In this document: one piece after another, positions 7,967 through 15,211 of the stretch | Layout: the number at the start of each line of letters is the position of its first letter | Position numbering within the stretch: the stretch's first letter is position 1 | Source of the DNA: Leptolyngbya iicbica LK | Lineage (GTDB): Bacteria; Cyanobacteriota; Cyanobacteriia; Phormidesmidales; Phormidesmidaceae | DNA length: 62,943 nucleotides | Assembly: GCF_004212215.1 (NCBI RefSeq) | Contig: NZ_QVFV01000005.1 | Location: 307,174 to 370,116, forward strand | Direction: 5' to 3' | Translations under genes and position numbers: made by a program | The notes under the pieces: model-generated | What the model was told of the DNA's origin: nothing | The model's database searches: none | Seen by the model: the letters and a program-made list of their open reading frames with translations, nothing else

Positions 7967-9649
7967 ATGAGCAATCCGAGATTCTGGGGCTGCCCCAGCG
8001 TGATTGCCCATCCCCTGTTGCGCCAGTTGATGCGCCGCTGTGTGGCGGTCTTGCTGGTGGTTGGGATGGCTTTGTCCCCCATGAATTGGCTGGGACAATC
8101 GCGCAACACGGCTCTGGCCGCGACCTATTCGTCCTACGGTCAAGCCCAAGCGGCTGCCGCCACCACTTCTGAGAAGCCCAATATCGTCGTGATTTGGGGC
8201 GACGATGTCGGCCAAAGTGATGTGAGTGCCTATACCAAGGGGTTAATGGGTTTCCGGACTCCCAACATCGATCGCGTGGCCGATGAAGGGATGATCTTCA
8301 CCGACTACTACGCGGAACAGAGCTGTACCGCAGGCCGTTCTGCTTTCATTACCGGGCAGAGCGTGTTTCGCACGGGTCTGAGCAAAGTCGGCTTGCCGGG
8401 CGCCGATCTAGGGTTGCGGGCAGAAGATCCCACCATTGCCGAACTGTTGAAAGAGCAGGGCTACGCCACGGCGCAGTTTGGAAAAAACCACTTGGGCGAC
8501 AAGGACGAGTTTTTGCCGACTAACCACGGCTTCGACGAGTTTTACGGCAACCTCTATCACCTGAATGCGGAAGAGGAACCGGAACTCCCCGACTATCCTG
8601 ACCCGGATGAGTTTCCCAATTTTGCCAAACAGTTTGGCCCCCGGGGCGTCATTCATAGCTTTGCCGATGGCCGCATTGAAGACACTGGACCGCTGACCAA
8701 AAAGCGCATGGAAACGATTGACGATGACATTGCCGATCGCTCTGTTGAGTATGTGAAAAAGCAGGCGGCGACGGGTGAGCCGTTCTTCATGTGGACGAAC
8801 TTTACTCACATGCACTTCCGCACTCACACCAAGCCCGAAAGTTTGGGCCAAGCGGGGCGCTGGCAGTCGCCTTATCACGACACCATGATCGACCACGACA
8901 AAAACGTGGGTCAGGTATTGGATGCCATTGACGCAGCGGGCATTGCCGACAACACCATCGTCATCTACAGCACCGACAACGGCCCCCATATGAACACCTG
9001 GCCCGATGCGGCGATGACGCCCTTTCGCGGTGAAAAGGATACGGGTTGGGAAGGTGCGTTCCGGGTGCCCTTTATGGTGCGCTGGCCGGGGCATATCGAA
9101 GCGGGTAGGGTGACCAACGACTTTATGTCTCATTTGGACTGGATGCCGACTTTCTTGGCGGCGGCTGGGGTGCCAGATGTTAAAGAGAAGCTGCTGTCAG
9201 GCTACAAGGCTAACGGCAAACGCTTTAAGGTGCATCTGGATGGCTACAACTGGTTGCCGTACCTGACGGGGGAAACCACTGAAGCGCCCCGGGACGAGTA
9301 TTTCTACTTTTCCGATGATGGTGACCTGTTGGCGATGCGCTATGACAACTGGAAGGTGCATTTTGCTCAACAGCGGACCGATGGCACCCTGGCGTTATGG
9401 GGTGAGCCGTTTGTGGCGACGCGGATTCCTTGGCTATATAACCTCCGTACCGATCCCTACGAAAAGGCCACTATTACCTCTAATACTTATTGGGATTGGT
9501 ACCTGGATCACGTGTATTTGCTGCTACCTGCCCAGAAATTTGTGGCGCAGTTCTTGGGAACGTTCAAAGACTATCCGCCCCGCCAAAAAGCGGCTAGCTT
9601 CACCATTGATGAAGCGCTAGAGCAATTGCAAAAATCGCCGAGCAGCTAG
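7967..9649 (+). CDS. Exported type I sulfatase (arylsulfatase family), copy 1
   Basis: The start at 7967 follows GGAG by about 8 bases; longer in-frame starts exist back to 7751. This gives 560 residues. A signal-like hydrophobic segment lies at 25-42, with cleavage expected after TALAA (near 52). Type I sulfatases use a formylglycine made from Cys or Ser in C/S-x-P/A-x-R. Here the motif is CTAGR at residue 120, followed by SAFITGQ. Metal-ligand acidic residues are present at DD79-80, and the STDNGPH block supplies the later Asp/Asn ligands. It hydrolyses sulfate esters; the substrate cannot be read from sequence. This paralogue is shorter than and clearly different from the two CSPTR enzymes downstream. 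A hairpin (9696-9730) follows the stop. Confidence 0.85.
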   Translation: MSNPRFWGCPSVIAHPLLRQLMRRCVAVLLVVGMALSPMNWLGQSRNTALAATYSSYGQAQAAAATTSEKPNIVVIWGDDVGQSDVSAYTKGLMGFRTPNIDRVADEGMIFTDYYAEQSCTAGRSAFITGQSVFRTGLSKVGLPGADLGLRAEDPTIAELLKEQGYATAQFGKNHLGDKDEFLPTNHGFDEFYGNLYHLNAEEEPELPDYPDPDEFPNFAKQFGPRGVIHSFADGRIEDTGPLTKKRMETIDDDIADRSVEYVKKQAATGEPFFMWTNFTHMHFRTHTKPESLGQAGRWQSPYHDTMIDHDKNVGQVLDAIDAAGIADNTIVIYSTDNGPHMNTWPDAAMTPFRGEKDTGWEGAFRVPFMVRWPGHIEAGRVTNDFMSHLDWMPTFLAAAGVPDVKEKLLSGYKANGKRFKVHLDGYNWLPYLTGETTEAPRDEYFYFSDDGDLLAMRYDNWKVHFAQQRTDGTLALWGEPFVATRIPWLYNLRTDPYEKATITSNTYWDWYLDHVYLLLPAQKFVAQFLGTFKDYPPRQKAASFTIDEALEQLQKSPSS

Positions 9650-9695
9650 TCTTAGCTGAACGCTGGACTGGACTGCCAGCGAGGCTGATGGTCGA

Positions 9696-9730
9696 CGATC
9701 GCCCTCCTACCAATTGCAGGAGGGCGATCG
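9696..9730. terminator. Hairpin after sulfatase 1
   Basis: A perfect 13-bp stem (9696-9708 with 9718-9730; left arm CGATCGCCCTCCT) with a 9-base loop, 46 bases after the sulfatase stop. The sequence after it is only moderately T-rich (CGATTCTTCTCC), so it may terminate weakly or protect the 3' end. Confidence 0.5.
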
Positions 9731-9839
9731 CGATTCTTCTCCGTTGATGTCCCGTCTAATTTTGGGACGGGACAAACCCTGACCACAGCGATCGCCACAC
9801 CTGCACAACATTTTTTGACCTAACTTTAGGAGACTTGCC

Positions 9840-10469
9840 ATGATGAAACGACGAGCGGCCCGCAATGGTGGCCTGCTGCAAGGGGGCAATCTGGGGGCCA
9901 CCCCGCAAGCGGATGGGGGAACTGGCAGCGATCGCCGGGCGGCCTTGCAAAACTTGCAGCAGGCAGCAGAACAGCGCATCGGTACGCGCTTCAAAATGCG
10001 GGAACGGTTGTTTAGCTTTGGCGATGACTTTTTCATCACCAACGAACGGAATGAAAAAGTGGTCAAAGTCGATGGCAAGCTGCTGCGGGTGCGGCAAACC
10101 CTGATTTTTGAAGACATGCAGGGCCGCGAGCTGTACACCATCAAGGCCAAACTGATCGATATCCGCGAAACGATGGTGATCAAGCGGCCCAATGGCGATC
10201 GCGCCGCCGTTGTTCACAATGCCCTGATCACCCCCCTCCGCGATCGCTGGAAAATCGACATTCCCGGCGGAGACGATCTCGTGGCTCGGGGCAACATTTT
10301 GCAGCATGAATACACCATTTGCCGCAAGGGCGAACGACGGCCAATCGCGGTGATCTCAAAGAAATGGTTCCGCCTGCGCGACACCTACGGCGTGGAGTTG
10401 GAGAGTGCCTTTGACGCGCCTTTGATCTTGGCCATCACCGTCACGATTGACCTGATGGCCCATCCCTAA
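9840..10469 (+). CDS. LURP-one-related (LOR, tubby-like) protein
   Basis: A 209-residue protein with AGGAG 7 bases before the ATG. Residues about 50-205 fit the LURP-one-related beta-barrel fold. Typical features are RFKMRERLFSFGDDFFI.NE at the start, VVKVDGKLLRVRQTLIFED, GNILQHEYTI, and the closing KKWFRLRDTYGVE followed by a hydrophobic helix (LILAITVTIDLM). The family is structurally related to tubby C-terminal domains and phospholipid scramblases. Its bacterial role is not established. Residues 1-45 are polar and probably disordered. It sits between two sulfatase genes and is followed after 69 bases by the DUF6325-like gene, so the two may be co-transcribed. Confidence 0.8.
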   Translation: MMKRRAARNGGLLQGGNLGATPQADGGTGSDRRAALQNLQQAAEQRIGTRFKMRERLFSFGDDFFITNERNEKVVKVDGKLLRVRQTLIFEDMQGRELYTIKAKLIDIRETMVIKRPNGDRAAVVHNALITPLRDRWKIDIPGGDDLVARGNILQHEYTICRKGERRPIAVISKKWFRLRDTYGVELESAFDAPLILAITVTIDLMAHP

Positions 10470-10538
10470 GGCGGGTTTCATCGCTTCACGATCTCGCGTC
10501 ATTGTCGTTTCAAAATTGCTCTACAAGCATTGAGATTT

Positions 10539-11339
10539 ATGCATATTGGACCTTTGCAACTCGCCGCGATCGCCTTTGAGAATCCCATCTTTAAAGGCGA
10601 AATTTTAGCGGAACTGGATGCCGTTCGGGGGCGGGGCGTCATTCGCTTGATTGACTTACTGTTCATTTATCGCGAAGCCTCGGGCGACGTCACCGTCATG
10701 ACCGATACCGATGTGGAAGCGGAAGACCTGGCCGCCTATGGCGATGTGCTCAGTGTGCTGCTGGGGTTGGGCGACAGCAGTGCTGCCGAGATGAATGGCA
10801 CATCGGTGGATGATGGCTATGGCCTCTCACTGGAAGAAATTCGCGGCGTGGTGGATCAGATGCCGCCCGATACCGCTTTGGCGCTGGTGCTGTTTGAACA
10901 TCGCTGGGCCGGGGGCTTGGCGCAGGCGATCCGAGAGGCCGGGGGCCATCTACTCGCGCAGGGCATTCTCACCCGAGAAGCCGTCCTCGTCGTGGGAAGC
11001 GAACTGGCGGCGATCGCCGAAGCCGAAGCCGTCATCGCCACCACCGAAGCCATTAAAGGGGCGGCAGTGCTCGATGCCCTGGCCTTTACCGAAGCAGCGG
11101 CAGAAGCCGAAGCCCTGATGGCGGACGAGATGGTGACCTCTGCCATTGCGGCGGAAACCCTGCGCACCTTGATGGCAGTGGGCGTGGTGGACGACACGGA
11201 AATCGAAACGGCCATCCTGTCTCTGGTCGAGGGCGGGTTGCTCTCCCCCGACTTGGTGGCCGATGCGTTGGAACAGGCCGATGCGGCGCTGGCGGCGATC
11301 GCGGAAACCCAGGCCGCCCAGCAGCAAGCCGAATCCTAG
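10539..11339 (+). CDS. DUF6325-like / DUF1269-like protein
   Basis: The ATG at 10539 gives a 266-residue protein starting MHIGPLQLAAIAF, which fits the family start; an upstream TTG at 10530 adds three residues. Residues about 1-150 have the pattern PIFKGEILAELDAVRGRGVIRLIDLLFIYRE followed by an acidic stretch. This is the usual layout of DUF6325/DUF1269 proteins, predicted to form ferredoxin-like folds of unknown role. The C-terminal 110 residues are extremely Ala/Glu-rich and helical (AEAEAVIATTEAIKGAAVL and similar), with weakly repeated short segments each resembling a short-helix pair (LLAQGILTREAVLV, LMAVGVVDDTEIETAIL, LVEGGLLSPDLVADAL). It lies in the same orientation as the LOR gene and the next sulfatase. 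Confidence 0.65.
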   Translation: MHIGPLQLAAIAFENPIFKGEILAELDAVRGRGVIRLIDLLFIYREASGDVTVMTDTDVEAEDLAAYGDVLSVLLGLGDSSAAEMNGTSVDDGYGLSLEEIRGVVDQMPPDTALALVLFEHRWAGGLAQAIREAGGHLLAQGILTREAVLVVGSELAAIAEAEAVIATTEAIKGAAVLDALAFTEAAAEAEALMADEMVTSAIAAETLRTLMAVGVVDDTEIETAILSLVEGGLLSPDLVADALEQADAALAAIAETQAAQQQAES

Positions 11340-11462
11340 CGGTCTGCGAGTGGAAGAGGATGGGGTTGGGTTGCCAGATGCGCTGCCAACTCAACCGGGG
11401 TGCTCAAACAGGTTCAACCGACCGGTATCGCTGATGTCTTGTTGAGTTTTTGAGGTTAACGG

Positions 11463-13832
11463 ATGTTCTCTCGGATTTGGAAATTCACTCTCGCCTGGGT
11501 GGCGATCGCCGCGATCGTGCTGCAAGCCACCGTGCCCCCCGCTCTGGCCCTCCCTGCGGCCCCAGCAACCCTGGCTGCCGCCACCCAACTGCCCCAGCCC
11601 GACCCTAAATTCACGGGCAAGATCGGCGACACCTACAAAGATTCTGTCCCCAGCTATCCCCCGCCGATCAAAGCTCCGGCAGACTCGCCCAATGTGCTGC
11701 TGATTTTGCTGGATGATGTCGGCTTTGGCATGACCTCCACCTTTGGCGGTCCCGTACCCACCCCCAATCTGGACAAGCTGGCCCAAAACGGGATTTCCTA
11801 CACCCGCTTCCACACCACCGCCCTGTGCAGCCCCACGCGGGGAACCCTGCTGACCGGACGCAACCACCACAGCATCGGCACCGGGGTGATTACCGAGATG
11901 GGCACGGGCTACCCCGGCTACACGGGCATCATCCCCAAGAGCACTGCCCTGGTGTCGGAAACCCTGAAGGACAACGGCTACGCCACCGCTATGTTCGGCA
12001 AATGGCACAACACGCCAGAACAGGATATCAGCCCCGCTGGCCCCTTCGATCGCTGGCCCACGGGCCTCGGCTTCGACTATTTCTACGGCTTCAACCAGGG
12101 GGAAGCCCACCAGTATTACCCCACGCTCTATCGCAATACGGTGAACGTCGATCCGCCTGCCACCCCGGAAGAGGGCTACCACTTCACGGCAGACATGACC
12201 GATGAGGCGATCGCCTGGACTCGCAACGTCCGCGCCGCTAACTCCGACAAGCCCTGGTTTGTCTACTTCAGCACTGGGGCGGTTCATGCGCCGCACCATG
12301 TTCCTCCCGAGTGGCGCGAAAAGTTCAAGGGCCAGTTCGACTATGGCTGGGATAAACAGCGAGAACTTACCCACGCCAAACAACTAGAGCTGGGCGTCAT
12401 TCCCGCCGGGACGCAACTCACCCCCCGCCCCGCAGAAATCCCTGCCTGGGACAGTCTCTCGGCTGACGAGAAGACGGTCTACACCACTCTGATGGAAAAT
12501 TACGCGGCCTACATGGCCCATACCGACTACCATGTGGGTCGCCTGATCGATTCCCTGGCAGCGTCCGGCGAACTGGACAATACCCTGGTGCTCTACATCA
12601 TTGGCGACAATGGCGCGAGTGCCGAGGGTGGTCTGGAAGGCACCTTCAGCGAACTGGCGAGTTTGCTGGGGATTCAGCTCGGCCTGGACAGCACCATTAA
12701 CCGTCTCGATGAAATCGGTGGCCCCACTAGCGAACCCCACGTTCCCGTCGGTTGGGCCTGGGCGATGGATGCCCCCTTCCAGTGGACGAAGCAGGTGGCC
12801 AGCCACTTTGGCGGCACCCGCAACCCGATGGTGGTGCACTGGCCCAACGGCATTCAGTCCAAAGGCGAGGTGCGCACTCAGTTCCACCATGTGATTGACG
12901 TGGTGCCGACCATTCTGGAAGCGGCCCACATTGCGGCCCCCAAGGAAGTCAACGGCATTACCCAAAAGCCCATCGAAGGGGTGAGCATGGCCTACTCCTT
13001 TGACGATGCCAGCGCGCCCGATCGCCGCACCACCCAGTATTTTGAGATGTTCACCAACCGGGCCATCTACGACAACGGCTGGACGGCGGTAAGCCGCTTC
13101 GGCTTGCCCTGGGATGCCAGCAGCCGCTATGGCGATTTTGAAGATTCCCCCTGGGAGCTGTATCACATCGAGGAGGATTTCAGTCAGGCCCAGGATCTGG
13201 CGGCAGAAAACCCCGCCAAGCTGAAGCAGTTGCAGGCCAAGTTCCTGCAGGAGGCGAAAAAGTACGACGTTCTGCCCCTCGACCCCCGCTTTGCCGAGCG
13301 CCTCGACCCCAAACTGCGGATGGGCGGCGAACCGCCGACGAGCTGGACCTACTACGGCAACAATGTCTGGCTCCCCGAACCCGTCGGTCCCCAGCTCTTC
13401 CCCCGAGGCCACACCATTACCGCTCAGGTCGAGGTGCCCAAAGGCGGTGCGGAGGGCGTAATTACCTGCGCGGGTGCCTTCTCGGCGGGCTGGTCGCTGT
13501 TCGTGAAGGATGGCAAGCCCAACTTCCGCTACACGGTGTTTGATATTGGCGATGTCACCATCCCTGGCACGGTGAAACTCCCGGAAGGAGCAGTCACCCT
13601 CAAAACCGAGTTCATCCCCGATGGCGTTCCGGAAGGCGCTGGCACGTTGAAGCTGTACGTCAACGATCAGCCAGCCGGAGAAGGCAAGCTGACCCGCACC
13701 CTCTTCCGTCATGGCCTGGAACCCTTTGAAGTGGGACGCGACTCGATTACGGCGATCGCTCCCGAATACCAGGATCAGGGCAAGTTCGAGTTCACGGGTC
13801 AGATCGAGCAGGTGGCCTTTGCACTGAAGTAA
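11463..13832 (+). CDS. Exported large arylsulfatase, copy 2
   Basis: A 789-residue protein. A Sec signal peptide covers residues 1-29 (MFSRIWKFTLAWVAIAAIVL, cleavage after PPALA). Metal ligands are DD84-85. The formylglycine motif is CSPTR at residue 122, followed by GTLLTGRNHH, the strong type I sulfatase consensus. Later ligand blocks include KWH near residue 180 and IIGDNGASAEGG near 380. The size and the C-terminal beta-rich region (about 620-789) match the large AtsA-type arylsulfatases. It probably acts in the periplasm or outside the cell to release sulfate. It shares signal peptide, motif and length with the copy at 15212-17575, so these two are tandem paralogues. The start is fixed by the signal peptide and a GAGG motif just upstream. 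Confidence 0.93.
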   Translation: MFSRIWKFTLAWVAIAAIVLQATVPPALALPAAPATLAAATQLPQPDPKFTGKIGDTYKDSVPSYPPPIKAPADSPNVLLILLDDVGFGMTSTFGGPVPTPNLDKLAQNGISYTRFHTTALCSPTRGTLLTGRNHHSIGTGVITEMGTGYPGYTGIIPKSTALVSETLKDNGYATAMFGKWHNTPEQDISPAGPFDRWPTGLGFDYFYGFNQGEAHQYYPTLYRNTVNVDPPATPEEGYHFTADMTDEAIAWTRNVRAANSDKPWFVYFSTGAVHAPHHVPPEWREKFKGQFDYGWDKQRELTHAKQLELGVIPAGTQLTPRPAEIPAWDSLSADEKTVYTTLMENYAAYMAHTDYHVGRLIDSLAASGELDNTLVLYIIGDNGASAEGGLEGTFSELASLLGIQLGLDSTINRLDEIGGPTSEPHVPVGWAWAMDAPFQWTKQVASHFGGTRNPMVVHWPNGIQSKGEVRTQFHHVIDVVPTILEAAHIAAPKEVNGITQKPIEGVSMAYSFDDASAPDRRTTQYFEMFTNRAIYDNGWTAVSRFGLPWDASSRYGDFEDSPWELYHIEEDFSQAQDLAAENPAKLKQLQAKFLQEAKKYDVLPLDPRFAERLDPKLRMGGEPPTSWTYYGNNVWLPEPVGPQLFPRGHTITAQVEVPKGGAEGVITCAGAFSAGWSLFVKDGKPNFRYTVFDIGDVTIPGTVKLPEGAVTLKTEFIPDGVPEGAGTLKLYVNDQPAGEGKLTRTLFRHGLEPFEVGRDSITAIAPEYQDQGKFEFTGQIEQVAFALK

Positions 13833-13841
13833 GCAGTTGGA

Positions 13842-14189
13842 CTATAAACCCAGGCAATACCGTACAGCCCTTTCAACCTCTAACAGCTTGCTGTCCGATA
13901 ACCGTCCTGCTGGCTGTTGCGGAAAACGGTTGGCGTCAAGAGAGCGAATCTGAAAACACAAGAAAACGGTTTCTAGCGGTAAGCCACTCTCACCGGACGA
14001 AACCCGCACATTAGTTGGATAATCGCGCTGAATATTGCTGCCTTTAGTGCCTACGACAACCGTAACAACCAGTGGCAAACGATTAATTGCATCGGCAGAC
14101 AGTACCAGTACCGGACGTTTACCTGCCTGCTCACGCCCCTTGACCGGATTCAGATCAACAAAGTAAATTTGCCCTCGCTGAATGCTCAT
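13842..14189 (-). CDS. MazF/PemK-family toxin
   Basis: A 115-residue protein of the CcdB/PemK barrel fold. It begins with RGQIYFVDLNPVKGREQAGKRPVLVLS, where the conserved N-terminal Arg-Gly and the later K-RP-VLVLS block are family hallmarks. VVVGTKGSNIQRDYPTNV follows. MazF enzymes are ribosome-independent mRNA endonucleases neutralised by a cognate antitoxin. It overlaps the antitoxin gene by 4 bases (ATGA), the usual translational coupling of such pairs. It converges with sulfatase 2, whose stop lies only about 10 bases away. Confidence 0.88.
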   Translation of the reverse strand: MSIQRGQIYFVDLNPVKGREQAGKRPVLVLSADAINRLPLVVTVVVGTKGSNIQRDYPTNVRVSSGESGLPLETVFLCFQIRSLDANRFPQQPAGRLSDSKLLEVERAVRYCLGL

Positions 14190-14449
14190 GAATTATTCAA
14201 ACCATCCATTTCGGCCACCCTGAATTCATCATCAATGTGGGCGATTTCTGCTTGAATATCGGGATCTGCTGCCATGTCCGCCAGTGCGTTATCCCAGTTT
14301 TCTTCTAGCTCAATAGGATGAGGAGTCCGCAGAAGCTGAGCAATGCGTTCTAGCAGCCAGAGCTTTTCACTGAATGAGAGGGTTGAAATCGTTTGCTCAA
14401 GGGCCTGGAGCGTCTCAGACATAGCTTGACTCATTCCTGAGAAAGACAT
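14186..14449 (-). CDS. Antitoxin partner of the MazF-type toxin
   Basis: An 87-residue acidic protein lying immediately upstream of, and overlapping, the toxin. Its N-terminus is helical with a leucine-rich segment (LQALEQTISTLSFSEKLWLL). Its C-terminus is acidic and probably disordered (IAHIDDEFRVAEMDGLNN), which is where such antitoxins bind the toxin. No clear DNA-binding motif could be assigned. Alternative starts at 14434 and 14422 exist, and the last (MSETLQ) is attractive for length. The identification rests mainly on position, size and coupling. Confidence 0.75.
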   Translation of the reverse strand: MSFSGMSQAMSETLQALEQTISTLSFSEKLWLLERIAQLLRTPHPIELEENWDNALADMAADPDIQAEIAHIDDEFRVAEMDGLNNS

Positions 14450-14509
14450 TGGGCATCTACTTTATCTTAGGCTGCCCCAATGGTTTTCCAAGAACATCCC
14501 GAGCTTGGC

Positions 14510-15142
14510 TTATCCCTGTGTTTGCAATCCCTGCCGAAAAGCTTTTGCTGCTGCTAAAGGATTCGGGTTTTGCAGGCAGCTTGTCAGCAACTCCAGATCC
14601 AGATCAGGCAACACTTCGCTTTGCTGAATGGCTTCATAGCCAGCAGTCTCAGCAAACTGGTCAGGATTTTCCTCCCGCTGGTGGTACAGAGAAAGGCGAT
14701 TCTTCTGCCAGAACCAGACCTCCCGCACCCCTAGCCGACGGTACAGCTCCAAGCGATTGATGCTGCCACTGGTGACGATAACCTCGATCGCCAGATCGGG
14801 AAACTCCTTATCGGTGCCGATGCAGTAGCTTTCATCCGGTTCACCCCCCGCCTTTTTTTCAGGCTTTTTCAGAGTGGTAGAACCCATCGGGAAATACTCC
14901 GTATCAGTTTCCAGGAAATAAATCAGCAACAAATCACCGATGCGAGTCTTGCCACTTTCATGATTGCGACTGGGAGCCAAGATTTCCAAAACCCCATCTA
15001 GAAAATGCACTCGATAAGCGGACGAATCCCCCAAATCTGCCAGCAGGGCTTCGTACTGCGCCCACGACACCCGGCTCAACACCCGTCGTTCTTCCGGGTC
15101 GTCCAGGGTGATTCGATTAGCCAAATCATTCAGGAGAACCAT
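14510..15142 (-). CDS. Uma2 (DUF820) family PD-(D/E)XK-like protein
   Basis: Starting at the second Met (15142, MVLLNDL) gives 210 residues; a start at 15157 adds five. The pattern fits the cyanobacterial Uma2/DUF820 family. It shows RVHFLDGVLEILAPSRNHE, then an acidic patch, then the catalytic-like core PDLAIEVIVTSGSINRLELYRRLGVREVWFW. Here Asp and Glu sit in the strand preceding the last helix, as in PD-(D/E)XK nucleases. Uma2 proteins are very numerous in cyanobacteria and their role is unproven. Together with the toxin pair it forms a small minus-strand insert between two paralogous sulfatase genes on the plus strand. Confidence 0.82.
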   Translation of the reverse strand: MVLLNDLANRITLDDPEERRVLSRVSWAQYEALLADLGDSSAYRVHFLDGVLEILAPSRNHESGKTRIGDLLLIYFLETDTEYFPMGSTTLKKPEKKAGGEPDESYCIGTDKEFPDLAIEVIVTSGSINRLELYRRLGVREVWFWQKNRLSLYHQREENPDQFAETAGYEAIQQSEVLPDLDLELLTSCLQNPNPLAAAKAFRQGLQTQG

Positions 15143-15211
15143 CGCCCACCATCCCATCTGCTTTCGACCATTCTAAGACCGTTATTTGTCCCTTGTTTTC
15201 GGAGGATAAGT

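Noticed and set aside
11391-13712. Long open frames on the minus strand opposite sulfatase 2 (330 and 442 residues)
   Set aside because: They mirror a strongly coding GC-rich gene with a clear family and signal peptide. Their translations are Gly/His/Val/Arg-rich, with no signal, ribosome-binding site or family motif, as expected of antisense shadows.
15005-15211. N-terminal extension of sulfatase 3
   Set aside because: It lies over the Uma2 gene on the other strand, and the true start at 15212 has GGAGG and a perfect signal peptide.
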